From: Diplolepis rosae
Taxonomy: Eukaryota > Arthropoda > Insecta > Hymenoptera > Diplolepididae
Direction of reading: 5' to 3'
Length of the DNA stretch: 64,000 nt
Assembly (NCBI GenBank): GCA_030998225.1
Contig: JAPYXD010000686.1
Span: 682,001 to 746,000, forward strand
Below the pieces are notes generated by a model, which ran no database searches, had not been told where the DNA came from, and worked only from the letters and a program-made list of their open reading frames with translations. A program made the translations under genes and the position numbers. Of the stretch, positions 1 through 9,127 are shown one piece after another. Each line of letters begins with the position of its first letter. Position 1 is the stretch's first letter.

Positions 1-21
1 CGCTCCAGCTAATAAAAATGA

Positions 22-1080
22 TTTAAACTTCGACTCCGCTCGCCGAACAGACGCGACGACGAGCGTGGAGAAAACAGAGCGTCAGAACAGCGTGAGATTT
101 CTGAAGAAGCAAGAAAAATCTTCTGTACCAAACTCAGTCGAGAATCCCCAGTAGTAGAGCTTTCGTCAAAGGAACTTTTACAGTCAAAGGCAAGATTTCT
201 AGTGGACACAGGTGCAGACATAAATGTTATTAAATTAGATGCTTTAGATGAGGACCTACTGGTTAATGAAAATGAAGCAATAGAAATTACAGGAATCACA
301 CAAAGTAGAATTTCGACCATAGGCACTGTAAACATCGAATTAATGAAATCTAACATCACTTTTCATGTCGTACATTCTGATTTCCCCATAAGCACAGATG
401 GAATATTAGGTCGAGAATATCTTCGACAAGAGAAGGTGGAAATATCCTTTTGGCATAACACTATCGTGACGCATTCCAGCCCCACAAAACCTATACCGTT
501 CATAGACGATGAATCTAGAGTAGCGTTAGAAAATACCACAGATTACAAAGGACCTCTACTAGGACCAATCAAGGTAAGAGCCAGGACTCGACGAGCTATC
601 CCAATAGCATTGATAAATTCAGAATTAAAAGAAGGGTACTTACCCTTAATAAAAACCACAGAAGGCGTGCTAGTAGGCGAAGCAGCCGTAACCAACTCGA
701 ATGGAATTTGTCATGTATTCGCTATTAACACCACAGATGATGACCTCGAAATTGAAATACCCCCGCAAGAAATCATCCCCTTTGAATATTACAAATTTCC
801 AGGAGAAGATTTCGACGAATACTCCACCGACGAAGACTATTCACCCCCAGTAAATAAGGCAGAAGAGGTGATAAAACACCTTCGACTAGATCATCTAAAC
901 CCCGAGGAAAAAGAACACGTGCTAGAGATAATTAGAGACTTTCCTGATAATTTTTATCTTCCAGGAGAATCCCTAATCCCCACTCATTTAGTACGGCACA
1001 GAATTTACACCTTGGACGACGTACCTATTAATACCAGACCATACCGATTTTCACCCTCTCAAAGGGAAGAAGTTGAGTGA
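22..1080 (+). CDS. pol: Element A aspartic protease and start of RT (pol part 1)
   Basis: The frame is open from 22, after stops at 10-12 and 19-21. It runs through the retropepsin active site DTGAD (about 202-216) and the downstream DGILGREYL, the second half of a retroviral-type protease. It then enters the RT N-terminus (HRIYTLDDVPINTRPYRF). A valine GTG at 202 is not a real start, because the reading is open upstream, so this is a continuation of a gag-pol polyprotein. A TGA at 1078-1080 interrupts the connection to the RT palm. The protease would cleave the element's polyprotein in the virus-like particle. Both halves of the pepsin-like fold look present. Confidence 0.85.
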   Translation, partial: FKLRLRSPNRRDDERGENRASEQREISEEARKIFCTKLSRESPVVELSSKELLQSKARFLVDTGADINVIKLDALDEDLLVNENEAIEITGITQSRISTIGTVNIELMKSNITFHVVHSDFPISTDGILGREYLRQEKVEISFWHNTIVTHSSPTKPIPFIDDESRVALENTTDYKGPLLGPIKVRARTRRAIPIALINSELKEGYLPLIKTTEGVLVGEAAVTNSNGICHVFAINTTDDDLEIEIPPQEIIPFEYYKFPGEDFDEYSTDEDYSPPVNKAEEVIKHLRLDHLNPEEKEHVLEIIRDFPDNFYLPGESLIPTHLVRHRIYTLDDVPINTRPYRFSPSQREEVE

Positions 1081-1418
1081 GTAATACAAAAAATGAAGAC
1101 GGAAGGAGCAATTCAAAACTCAAAATCTCCTTATAACTCACCCCTACTGATTATACCCAAAAAGATAGACGCCACAGGAAAGAAGAAATGGAGAATAGTA
1201 ATTGACTTTCGGCTTCTAAACGAGAAAACAATTGGGGATGCATACCCATTGCCAAATATTGCAGATATTTTAGATCACTTATGTACTGCACAATATTTCT
1301 CTATTTTTGATCTGGCCAGTGGATTCCATCAAATAGAACTAGATCCGAATGATAGACAAAAAACAGCATTTTCATCATTGAATGGGCACTACGAGTATGT
1401 CAGAATGCCCATGGATTG
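1081..1418 (+). CDS. pol: Element A reverse transcriptase, fingers/palm (pol part 2)
   Basis: This carries the conserved gypsy RT blocks: KSPYNSPLLIIPKK, WRIVIDFRLLNEKT, YPLPNIADILD, FSIFDLASGFHQIELD (with the first catalytic aspartate, FDLASGF) and a RMP block near its end. The frame changes near 1413 inside the RMP block. The polymerase domain continues in another frame from about 1416. RT copies the element RNA to cDNA inside cytoplasmic particles. As read, the polymerase would be truncated before the YLDD motif. Confidence 0.85.
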
Positions 1419-2786
1419 AAAAATTCACCGGCTACATTCCAGCGGCTAATGGACCAAGTCCTATTAGGGCTACAGGGGACAGAACTATTTGTCTACCTGG
1501 ACGACATAGTAATATACGCCAAGGACTTAGAAGATCACGGAAAACAGGTAAGACGTCTCCTCAAGCAACTGAGAGAAGCCATCATGTCACTACAACTGGA
1601 AAAGCGCGAATTTCTTTTCAAAGAAATAGCATATCTAGGGCACATAATTACAGACAAAGGAGTAAAGCCAGATCCTAAAAAGATCGAGGCGGTTCAAAAT
1701 TTTCCCAGACCAAAAACACCAAGAAACATAAAACAATTCTTAGGACTAGCTGGATATTACAGAAGATTCATCAAGGACTTCTCAGCAAGAGCAAAGCCTC
1801 TATCAAATTTATTAAAAAAGGAAGTAGTATTTAAATGGGGACCGGAGGAAGAGAAGAGCTTCAAGGATTTAAGACAGGCTCTGTGCGAAAGCCCCATATT
1901 ACAATACCCTGATTTTGAAAAACCCTTCACAGTAACCACTGACGCTTCAGACTATGCAATAGGAGCCGTTCTAAGCCAAGAAAAGGATGGAATGGATCTC
2001 CCTGTGGCATACATGTCAAGGGTGTTAGTTGGACCTGAATTAAATTATTCTACCACGGAGAAGGAATGCCTTGCGGTGCTTTACGCGGTACAACAATTTC
2101 GAGCCTACATTTATGGAAGAAAATTTACCCTCATGAGCGACCATGAGCCCCTCAGGTGGATAGATTCTGTAAAAGATCCAGGCCAAAGACTGATTCGCTG
2201 GAGACTAAAATTATGCGACTACGAATATGAATTTAAATACAAACCAGGAAAATTAAATACTAATGCTGATGCCCTATCGAGAAATCCAATCGTAGAAAAT
2301 TCTGACAAAGAAGGCGAAGACGAAAAACAGCCTGCCAGGTTACTGCCAATGTTCACTAGGCAAGCTAATAAACGAGAGGAAAACAGCATGAAGCTTGGTT
2401 CAAAACCTAAAGCCGAAAATAAGCCCGCTGTTCAAACTAGAAAAGGATTCACTTCCAGAATTTTACACTCTAAACCATCTACTTCAAAACCTCAAAAACC
2501 AACCCTTGCTAGGTCTAAATCTAGTGCATCAACATCAGCTGATCTGGACAGGAGCACCATCACTAAACGCCTGATTAGGCGACAGGTAGAGACTCAACGA
2601 GTTCAGAATCGACCAGATTATAAAGAAGATAGTAGTTCGGAAGACACAGATGAGGATCAAGAACCACCTCCAATCCTCAGAAAAAGAAAAAGTGTGTTAC
2701 CGAGCCTGAATTTACCACCTGCAGCGTACCCATCGTCAACAATACCTAAGAGTGCACCGGCAAAAGCACCAGAGTTAAAACGGTGA
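1416..2786 (+). CDS. pol: Element A RT (YLDD), RNase H and basic linker (pol part 3)
   Basis: It begins in the RT palm (NSPATFQRLMDQVL), followed by the catalytic FVYLDDIVIYA, then YLGHIITDKGVKPDP and the connection block FLGLAGYYRRFIKDFS. RNase H follows with TTDASDYAIGAVLSQ, the glutamate block TEKECLAVLYAV, and SDHEPLRW. The tether motif LNTNADALSRNP ends RNase H near 2290. After this comes a serine/lysine-rich low-complexity tail (SSSEDTDEDQEPPP) with no recognised domain. The frame changes near 2778. RNase H removes the RNA strand of the RNA:DNA hybrid during reverse transcription. Confidence 0.88.
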   Translation: MKNSPATFQRLMDQVLLGLQGTELFVYLDDIVIYAKDLEDHGKQVRRLLKQLREAIMSLQLEKREFLFKEIAYLGHIITDKGVKPDPKKIEAVQNFPRPKTPRNIKQFLGLAGYYRRFIKDFSARAKPLSNLLKKEVVFKWGPEEEKSFKDLRQALCESPILQYPDFEKPFTVTTDASDYAIGAVLSQEKDGMDLPVAYMSRVLVGPELNYSTTEKECLAVLYAVQQFRAYIYGRKFTLMSDHEPLRWIDSVKDPGQRLIRWRLKLCDYEYEFKYKPGKLNTNADALSRNPIVENSDKEGEDEKQPARLLPMFTRQANKREENSMKLGSKPKAENKPAVQTRKGFTSRILHSKPSTSKPQKPTLARSKSSASTSADLDRSTITKRLIRRQVETQRVQNRPDYKEDSSSEDTDEDQEPPPILRKRKSVLPSLNLPPAAYPSSTIPKSAPAKAPELKR

Positions 2787-3540
2787 GTCCGCCACCCAGC
2801 GACAGTGATGACAGTACGACGGAAGAAGAACAGGAAAAAGACCAGATGGAACAAAAAAGGCCGGATTTCACTAAAGAAAATATAGAGAAATCATTTTCAC
2901 GATTTGAATAATCCTTGAAGGCACATGAAGACTGGCTGGAGAAGACAGAAGTGAATGAAGAAGCCCCACTTCTTGAAGTCACAGGAGTTTCGGAAGGAGA
3001 AAATAATCAAGAACTCCTTGACGCCATTGAAGAAATGGAACCTGATAGCGAGACCGAATTCACGAACAGAATTGAATCAGCTATGAAAATAGCTGAAGAA
3101 TTACTAAAAGAGACTCAGGAAAAAAGAAAGGTGATAAATTCCGAAAGTAAGCAAAATCTGGACCCCGGTATCTCATCCTCAGATGAAGAAGCCCTGGTCA
3201 GAAATCCACACGCTCACACCAGAAAAAGTGTCACTTTTCACCCTGGAATAGCTTCAACCCCGGATGCTTTAGGGAAATATACCCACTCAGCACTAAGAAA
3301 ACCCAGGGCTACTTCCACGCCCTTTCCAGAAAAACTCGATAACGACCCTAATTTCAATCTATCAACTGACAAAAATAATACTCGCAGAATGGGAATAAAT
3401 ATACCTATATACTCAGACGAACTTACCATGGATACCAGTAGTTTGCCGTCTGACCATTCGCGACCGTCAATCACTTGCATCCCTTCGGCAATGCCTAGGG
3501 CCTGTGAAATGTCCAGTAGAACGGAGACGCACGCAAGTAA
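2780..3540 (+). CDS. pol: Element A unusual linker between RNase H and the macro-like block
   Basis: The reading continues from about 2780 in the frame of the downstream integrase, with one TAA at 2907-2909. It is highly charged (DSDDSTTEEEQEKDQMEQKR), then has a helix-rich stretch (about 2915-3130, rich in E, K and L) and a Ser/Thr/Pro-rich segment (about 3160-3530). I recognise no domain here. With the tail of part 3, roughly 400 codons separate RNase H from the macro-like block, which is long for gypsy pol. It could be a spacer, a cleaved separate protein, or a captured sequence. Composition suggests disorder with one coiled-coil-like stretch. Confidence 0.6.
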
Positions 3541-3972
3541 AAACGTGCTGGTCAGACTAAATAGCTGTCGAGAGAATCTCACTTATTTAAAAAATAACTA
3601 TGTAAATTTTCTCTCGGCTGACTGTGAGTTCATCACCCCCGTGAGCCGACTACTAGTGGACTTGGGAGCAGTAAACCCTCAGGACCTAATAGATAGGAAA
3701 CCTAAAATAGGAGAAGTGCTTATCACCCCTAATAAACACTTTAAAATTTATTCACTCATAGTCAAACAAAACCATTTTGATGAAATAAACGAAGAATACA
3801 TTAGAGTAGCCGTACATAATTTGAGAATAGCTTTAGAAAAGGAAAATATTTCGGGATTTCGCATTTCAAAACATGGAGATTTTAGTAACACATTGCCAAA
3901 AGGAAAATTGCGCGAGATACTAACTCAAGAATTCACTAATTCGAAAATAGAAATAACGTTATGTTATGGCAA
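3540..3972 (+). CDS. Element A macro-domain-like block upstream of integrase
   Basis: About 140 codons in frame with integrase. The order matches a TARG1/POA1-type macro domain. A hydrophobic strand leads into a FLSADCEF motif (3604-3628), matching the xxxSxDCxM loop of TARG1. This is followed by a helix with a basic residue, a KIGEVL strand, YSLIVKQNHF (the strand carrying the family's lysine), a long helix (VHNLRIALEKE), GFRISKHGDF in place of the family's PxIGCGLD loop, a second helix, and a final IEITLCYG strand. The Gly-rich substrate loop is replaced by TPVSR, so ligand binding may be altered. Elements B and C have the equivalent block at the same position. It is a pattern match, not a profile hit. 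Confidence 0.6.
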
Positions 3973-5029
3973 CGTAAATATACCTCCAGAGGAGTTACGT
4001 ACTCAAATTATTTCTGAAAATCATGAGAGTAAAATTGGCGGTCACAAAGGCATAAATAAAACGTATCGAAGAATTAGAGAAAGATACATATGGCCAGGAC
4101 TAAAAGATCAATTTACTGAATTTGTCAGAACATGTGACATTTGCCAGAAACAAAAAATTGTACGGGCAAAAATTCACGAACCCATGTTAATCACCGATAG
4201 ACCCCTCGACACCTTCGACAAAGTATCCTTAGACACAGTAGGAAAATTGCCTACCATCCCTGACGGTAATAAACATATTCTCACTATGCAGGACAATTTA
4301 TCTAAATACTGCATAGCTGTCCCCATACCGGATATTTCGGCAACTACTGTCGCTCATGCAATAGCAAAACACTTATTCTCCCAATACGGAGCCCCGAGAG
4401 CCATACTCACAGACAGGGGAGGAAGTTTCATCAATAATTTACTCAGAAAATTATCAAAAATTTTCGGGGTAAAACAAATTACCACCTCTGGATATAGACC
4501 GCAATCAAACGGATCCCTGGAAAGGAGCCATGCCGTGTTAATGGATTACATAAGGACGTATGCAGAAACCTACGACGATTGGGACCAACTTCTACCCTTC
4601 GCGATGTTTGCATACAACACCTCGATACATGAAGCCACTAAATTTACACCCTTCGAAATGGTATTTGGTAAAACCGCACGCACCCCCAGTTCATTTCTAG
4701 ACCCCGAAAAATTAGAAACCTACGGAACCTATCTGCAGGAATTGATATTAAGACTATCGGAAATTAAATTAATAGCAGCAAAAAATTTGATCACCGCAAA
4801 GGAACACTCAAAAGAAAATTATGACCGAAAGGTAAAGCCATTTTTAGGAAAGGTAGGAGATCAAGTATACGTCTAAAGGGAAGTTAAAACGCACGGGAAA
4901 TTAGATAGTAAATATCATGGCCCCTACACCCTTATAAAAATATCAGACAAAAACAACGCTATATTGGAAAAACCCGACGGAAAACTATTCCAGAAACATT
5001 TTAATAAACTTAAGTTAGTACACAACTAA
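3973..5029 (+). CDS. pol: Element A integrase with GPY/F module
   Basis: The HHCC zinc domain is visible: H...GGHKG (about 4020-4050) and C-D-I-C (4135-4147). The DDE core has D in SLDTVGKLP, D in AILTDRGGSF and E in SNGSLERSHAVL, in the order of retroviral integrases. A TAA at 4874-4876 interrupts the reading, after which the same frame continues with YHGPYTLIKI, the GPY/F module, to a stop at 5027-5029. Integrase inserts the cDNA into host chromatin. The GPY module marks this as a Ty3/gypsy-lineage enzyme. Confidence 0.88.
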
Positions 5030-5049
5030 AATTTAAAATTACTAACCTA

Positions 5050-5064
5050 ATTTTATTTTACAGG
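5050..5064 (+). promoter_or_regulatory. 3' splice acceptor before the dsRNA-binding ORF
   Basis: A pyrimidine-rich tract followed by TTTTACAG ends 8 bases before the ATG at 5071. In errantiviruses the ORF downstream of pol is expressed from a spliced RNA. This site fits the same layout, but here it leads to a dsRNA-binding-like ORF and not to an obvious envelope gene. The donor would be in the leader, left of the window. Confidence 0.5.
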
Positions 5065-5070
5065 AAAGTC

Positions 5071-5412
5071 ATGTCCTTCATTAATACGCAACCACCAAAC
5101 GAAAAGATATACCCCGCTACCCTCCATCCAAAAGGGGAGATAAATAACCTACGGTTCGCTAAAGGACAGTTAGAGGAGCTGGCGGCAGAGTACGGCTTTA
5201 CAAAACCAAAATACACGTTAGAAGAAACCGCGGGAACCGATAACGCAAAAATTTTCGTCATTAGATGCGAAGTAGAAGACCGTAGACGCGGGAATAAATT
5301 CAGTACCGTAAGCAACGGGGAAAGAAAAATATGTAGCGCAGAACATGAGGCCGCGAGAAAAATGTTAACGGCCCTTGAAAAAATGTATTTTTTTAGCGAG
5401 GAAAAAAAATGA
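5071..5412 (+). CDS. Accessory protein with a dsRNA-binding-domain-like fold
   Basis: A 113-aa ORF. Residues about 29-105 follow the dsRBD pattern: helix 1 (KGQLEELAAEYGF), a Pro-x-Tyr strand (KPKYTLEETAG), strand KIFVIRCEVED, strand FSTVSNGERK, and helix 2 (AEHEAARKMLTALEKMY). The His of the canonical GPxH loop is missing and the basic KKxAK patch is changed to ERKICSAEHEAA, so RNA affinity is uncertain. It lies behind a splice acceptor downstream of integrase, where gypsy elements usually encode Env. A zinc-knuckle ORF overlaps its end. Possible roles (inference) are RNAi suppression, as for dsRNA-binding proteins of insect viruses, or genome packaging. It is intact as read. Confidence 0.7.
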   Translation: MSFINTQPPNEKIYPATLHPKGEINNLRFAKGQLEELAAEYGFTKPKYTLEETAGTDNAKIFVIRCEVEDRRRGNKFSTVSNGERKICSAEHEAARKMLTALEKMYFFSEEKK

Positions 5413-5656
5413 TTGTAACATTAGGGACGAACAGTACGTTATTTGTATGGACAACCCCGCGACTTTATTAATCAAATTGTACAAATGGGAAGCTTGCTGC
5501 GAATACTGTTATTTGAGGGGCCATACTATGGCAAATTGTAAAAAGCAAATTAAACGAAACAAGCGGCTTCCCGACGATCAGGAACCAAATGAAGAAGACT
5601 TCTGGGGTCCTCCACAAGGGGATGAAAATACAAATCTTATCTATCTGACGCCCTAA
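5375..5656 (+). CDS. Zinc-knuckle (CCHC) ORF overlapping the dsRNA-binding ORF
   Basis: A 93-aa ORF in the +1 frame relative to the dsRBD-like ORF, overlapping it by 38 bases. It contains C-E-Y-C-Y-L-R-G-H-T-M-A-N-C, a perfect CX2CX4HX4C zinc knuckle typical of Gag nucleocapsids. A basic stretch (KKQIKRNKR) and an acidic tail (EPNEEDFWGPP) follow. The overlap contains the run A8 (5402-5409) just before the upstream stop, so the two ORFs may be joined by slippage or may have been separated by an indel. A zinc knuckle downstream of integrase is unusual; it normally sits in gag. Confidence 0.65.
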   Translation: MKKCIFLARKKNDCNIRDEQYVICMDNPATLLIKLYKWEACCEYCYLRGHTMANCKKQIKRNKRLPDDQEPNEEDFWGPPQGDENTNLIYLTP

Positions 5657-6595
5657 AGAAGTCTTCCTTCAATAGAAAATTCACAGAATACAACTTAGCT
5701 AGTAAAATTCGCTAGGAAACCCCTACTAAACATCGACAGACGCATTACCACTAATGTTATAACAAACAACCATCTTCGTTATTATCTTTCAACTTATAAA
5801 GCTATATATTATAGGATTAACAAAGTTATAATTAGTTAGCATTACCCATGATTCATACCATGTATCACTATTAGTATTATAGATATATTCTCAGATACAT
5901 ATTATAACTAGTGTAGGCGTACCTTACCGTTATACGAATGTTCAAATTATATTATACCCAACTATACAAACTTGGTAAAATAAATTTGAAAGAGTTTAAA
6001 CATAAAATGTTCAAGCAATAATTCAAATCCCAAAACACCTATAGTATTTGTTAAAATTTATGCAATTGATTGGTAGTCTCAAAAACTCATTAAATATTTC
6101 ATATTCTTATATATAATTATATCACTTTTATATCTAACAATTTTTTTTTTGTTTCACGTCGGCATATTCTGAGTTCATAAAAATAAGGGAATAAAGAAAT
6201 CAAGGGAGAGGATATGGAGGTTGCCTTATTCTTTCTTTCCTTATCAACACAATAAAGTAACAAAAGATAACATCCCTGATAAAACTTTAATAAAATTCTA
6301 ACACAAACCTTACTTTTGTAGACAAGTAGACAAGCAACAGGATGATTGCCCAGATCCTAGGCCAAGCAACAATGATCTGTACAGGAATACTACTCATCAT
6401 GACAGGCACGTCAGGAAACCCACAAAACTACGAAATCCAACCATTCAATAACAACTCAGGGCCCATAGACCTGACAAGTGACAACGTACCCACAAACAAA
6501 AATAAATTATCAGGCCTTACCAACCTGATAAAATCAGCTAACCTCCTCCCTTACATCCAAAAATCCAACCTACCCTCGCCTTTTGCTCGGGACGT
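5657..6595 (+). other. Element A 3' region and candidate LTR
   Basis: No domain is recognised. A purine-rich run (about 6196-6224, AAGGGAGAGGATATGGAGG) resembles a polypurine tract. It is followed by TTGCC, so a 3' LTR of roughly 6226-6595 (TG...CA) is the best candidate. It contains AATAAA near 6252 and 6290. An alternative LTR start is TGTTATAACA at 5755. The last ~140 bases (about 6455-6595) are near-identical to the ends of LTR copies at 23453, 38796 and 47060, although the rest differs. Confidence 0.45.
6342..6595 (+). CDS. Short ORF with signal-peptide-like N-terminus (env remnant or chance)
   Basis: The ATG at 6342 follows a possible splice acceptor (CTTTTGTAG, 6312-6320). The first ~25 residues (MIAQILGQATMICTGILLIM) are hydrophobic like a signal peptide, and a polar Asn-rich stretch follows. 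An Env beginning would fit downstream of gypsy pol. However, the second half coincides with the LTR terminal sequence found at three other sites, where the same frame has a stop. The ORF may therefore be fortuitous. Any reading past 6595 belongs to element B's sequence on the other strand. Confidence 0.3.
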
Positions 6596-6984
6596 AACAT
6601 CTGCTATAGTACTGGCGAGAGAATTAGGAAGTGGTATTGCTAATGAGTACTTAGTGAAGTTATCCTGAATTGTTAATATATACTCATTTAATTTTTGTGT
6701 CACAGGCAATGGACCTACAATGTCCATAGAAACTTTTTCAAAGGCAGTTCCAGGAGTATCAGTTATTATCATAGGTTCTTTTGTTTTTACGCGTACAAGT
6801 TTTTTTAATTGACATTTTAAACAACTTTGAATATATTTTTGAATATCTAATTTCATATTTTGCCACTAATAATTTTGACGTATTCTATTGAAAATTTTAG
6901 TAACTCCTTTATGTCCTCCTAAGGCCGATGAGTGAGCTTCTTCGATTAATTTAGATTGTTGTTCTTTAGTTGCATTTTGTTCAA
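6596..6984 (-). pseudogene. pol: Element B integrase, truncated by element A
   Basis: Minus-strand reading has the zinc-domain histidines (HSSALGGHKGVTKIF), CLKC, and the first catalytic aspartate in SMDIVGPLP, then FTKYSLAIPL. The reading stops being integrase at 6596, exactly at the TG of the inserted LTR end. The second aspartate and the glutamate are absent here and predicted left of the window. A frame break at about 6860 separates the zinc domain from the core. Element C shows the corresponding full-length domain. Confidence 0.85.
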
Positions 6985-7363
6985 TTCCATTACATAATAT
7001 GATTTTTATTGGTGTGTCAGAAAAAGCTAATTTTATGGTACTTAAAATCTCTTCCCATAGAATATTATTAATTTCAGGTGTTTTTGCTATACTAATTGTG
7101 CGTAATTTAAGGTTTTTTGCTTTTGAGTGAAGTGAAGTAATTGATAGTTTAATATTCTTTAATCTATCACTTAAATTTTCTTTCAATTCAGATTCTATTG
7201 GTAGTGCTAAGTGGTACTGTAATCCTCTACGAAATTCTTGTGCATGACCTACACAAAGGTTTTTAAATTGGGGTAACTCGTTACGTTTTAGTAAAATTTT
7301 AGAACCATTATCTCGTGGTTCGTTTTTGGTTGAAATAAAATAAGCATAATTGTCCTTACGCAT
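6985..7363 (-). pseudogene. Element B macro-domain-like block
   Basis: About 125 codons upstream of integrase, the same position as in elements A and C. It begins MRKDNYAYFISTKN and has a DNGSK turn in place of the Gly-rich loop. Then come a QYHLAL strand, the helix LKNIKLSITSLHSKAKN, the strand LRTISIAK, the INNILWEEI helix start, and the strand IKIILCNG. The IxxxxW-E-x-I after an SI(S/A) strand matches the end of macro domains of the TARG1/POA1 group. The family's lysine and aspartate are not kept, so catalysis is doubtful. Confidence 0.5.
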
Positions 7364-7390
7364 CGTAAGTTTATGTCCGGCAGGTCCTTT

Positions 7391-8806
7391 TCAGCAGGGG
7401 GCGGTTCTGGTGGAGGTCAATTTTCTAAGTTTCTTTATCATTTTCTTTGATGAAATATTTTGAATCATTATTGTTTTTAGATTCAAAGGTATTTGTTTTA
7501 GTTTCAGTTTCTTTAATATTTTCGACAGGATTTCGAGATAATGCATCAGCATTAACATTTGTTTTTCCTGCTTTATATACAACATCAAAATCATATTCGG
7601 CTAATTTAAATCTGAGTAAACTATTGCTAGTGCCTCCTTTTCATAAGTATCAAATTTTCTTTCACTGTCGTTAACTGTACCAGAGGTATAAGCTATCGGT
7701 TTATCTTGACCTATTTTTCCTTGAGAAAGTATGACTCCTATCGCATATCCGGATTTGTCTGTAGTTAATATAAAGGGTTTGGAAAAATGGGGTCGCTGCA
7801 GTAAAGGTTCTTCGCATAATTTCTGTTTTAATATTTCAAAAGCTACTTGTTGTTTTTCAGTCCAATCAAAAGGTGTATCCTTTTTTAAAAGTTGTGTCAA
7901 GGGACTCGCAATTTTAGAGAAATTTTTAATAAATCTTCTGTAATAACCGGCTAAACCTAAAAATTGTTTAATATTCTTCTCATTTTTTGGTCTTGGAAAT
8001 TCTTGTACAGATTTTATTTTTTTAGGGTCGGGTCTAACTCCGTTTTTGTCTATAATGTGTCCTAAATAAGCTACTTCAGGTCTGAGAAATTCACATTTAT
8101 CAGGTTGTAAATGTAAGTTACTTTTTCTAAGTCGATTCATAAGTTCATCGAATTTTGCTTCATGTTCTTCTAATGTATCTGCATATAGAACAATATCATC
8201 TAAATAAACAAAAAGTTCTGTTCCTTGTAATCCCGTTAATACTATTTCCATAAGTCTTTGGAATGTCGCTGGCGCATTTTTTAATCCAATGGGCATTCTA
8301 TCAAATTCGTAGTGTCCAAATGGAGTTGAAAAAGCTATTTTATATGAATCTTTAGGATCCATGGGGATATGATGGAATCCAGTGGCTAAATCAAAGACTG
8401 AAAAATATCGTGCGTTTTCTAATTGATCTAAAATATCAATAATGTTTGGTAATGGATAGGAGTCTCCGATCGTTTTGTCATTTAATTTCCTGAAATCTAA
8501 AACCATTCTCCACTTTCTTTGACCATGTGAATCTAGTTTTTTAGGTACAATAAATACTGGTGTATTATACGGTGATTGAGAAGGCTTAATTATTTTATTT
8601 TTTAAAAGTTCATTAACTCGTTTAGTGATTTCTTCTTTGTGTGCTGGTGGAAATCTATATTGTTTCGAAAAAATTGGTCGTTCATCTACTGTAGGAATTG
8701 AATGCATAGCATCATTAGTTGGTTCTAAAGGTTCATCTGGTATTTGGAATCTATCTGAATGTTTAATAATTAATTTTGTTACATGATCGAATTCTTCTTG
8801 GTTCAA
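7391..8806 (-). pseudogene. pol: Element B reverse transcriptase and truncated RNase H
   Basis: The RT is well preserved: SPYNTPVFIVPKK, WRMVLDFRKLND, FSVFDLATGFHHIPMD, FVYLDDIVLYA, and YLGHIIDKNGVRPDPKK. RNase H begins LTTDKSGYAIGVILSQ and keeps the YEKEALAIVYS glutamate block. Then about 40 residues present in element C (from the HFRPYLYG block through the DHKPL aspartate to RWRLK) are missing, and the reading resumes at AEYDFDVVYKAGK in another frame. RNase H is therefore inactivated by an internal deletion. A charged linker follows down to 7391. Confidence 0.85.
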
Positions 8807-9127
8807 GTGTTCTAAAGGAAGTAATTCTTTGATTATTTTAAATCTATTTTCTCCTGTGATTTTATAAAATTGAGATATTATTTGTTCTGTGTCACTAGAA
8901 TTTATAAATTTGTCAATTAATTCTTCAGGGGATTTGTTATGATTCTTGTTCGTAAAAGTGTTAATTCAATTTGTAGTTGGCTTAATTAAAGTACTACTCA
9001 TTGTGATTTCTTCAAAATATTCTAGCATAACCATAGGAGTTTCTATTTCTATAGGTATAGAAAGTATGTTTGCTAGTTTTATATAGGCTTTTCGACCATG
9101 ATTTTTGACAATAGCATTTCCTGCATA
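8807..9127 (-). pseudogene. pol: Element B protease-RT linker, left fragment
   Basis: Minus-strand reading gives AGNAIVKNHGRKAYIKLAN and a following acidic stretch, colinear with element C around 18870-18990. It continues with an ELLPLEHLNQEEFDHV segment leading into RT. It is the continuation of the protease fragment at 10961-11412, separated by the inserted element D. Frame breaks are present near 8960. Confidence 0.7.

Larger units (their letters stand above)
1..6595 (+). mobile_element. Element A: Ty3/gypsy LTR retrotransposon, 5' truncated by window edge
   Basis: Order on the plus strand is aspartic protease, reverse transcriptase, RNase H, a long linker with a macro-like block, integrase with a GPY module, then a dsRNA-binding-like ORF and a zinc-knuckle ORF. 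This is the Ty3/gypsy domain order (RT before integrase). The element ends in GACGTAACA at 6595, exactly where element B's minus-strand integrase reading is cut, so A appears inserted in B. The matching target duplication and the 5' LTR would lie left of position 1. Pol carries several breaks: a TGA at 1078-1080, frame changes near 1413 and 2778, a TAA at 2907-2909 and a TAA at 4874-4876. The element is therefore defective as read. Confidence 0.85.

Noticed and set aside
7601..8806. A retron or group II intron RT
   Set aside because: Flanking protease, RNase H, integrase, tRNA-Gly primer site and LTRs show a Ty3/gypsy element.
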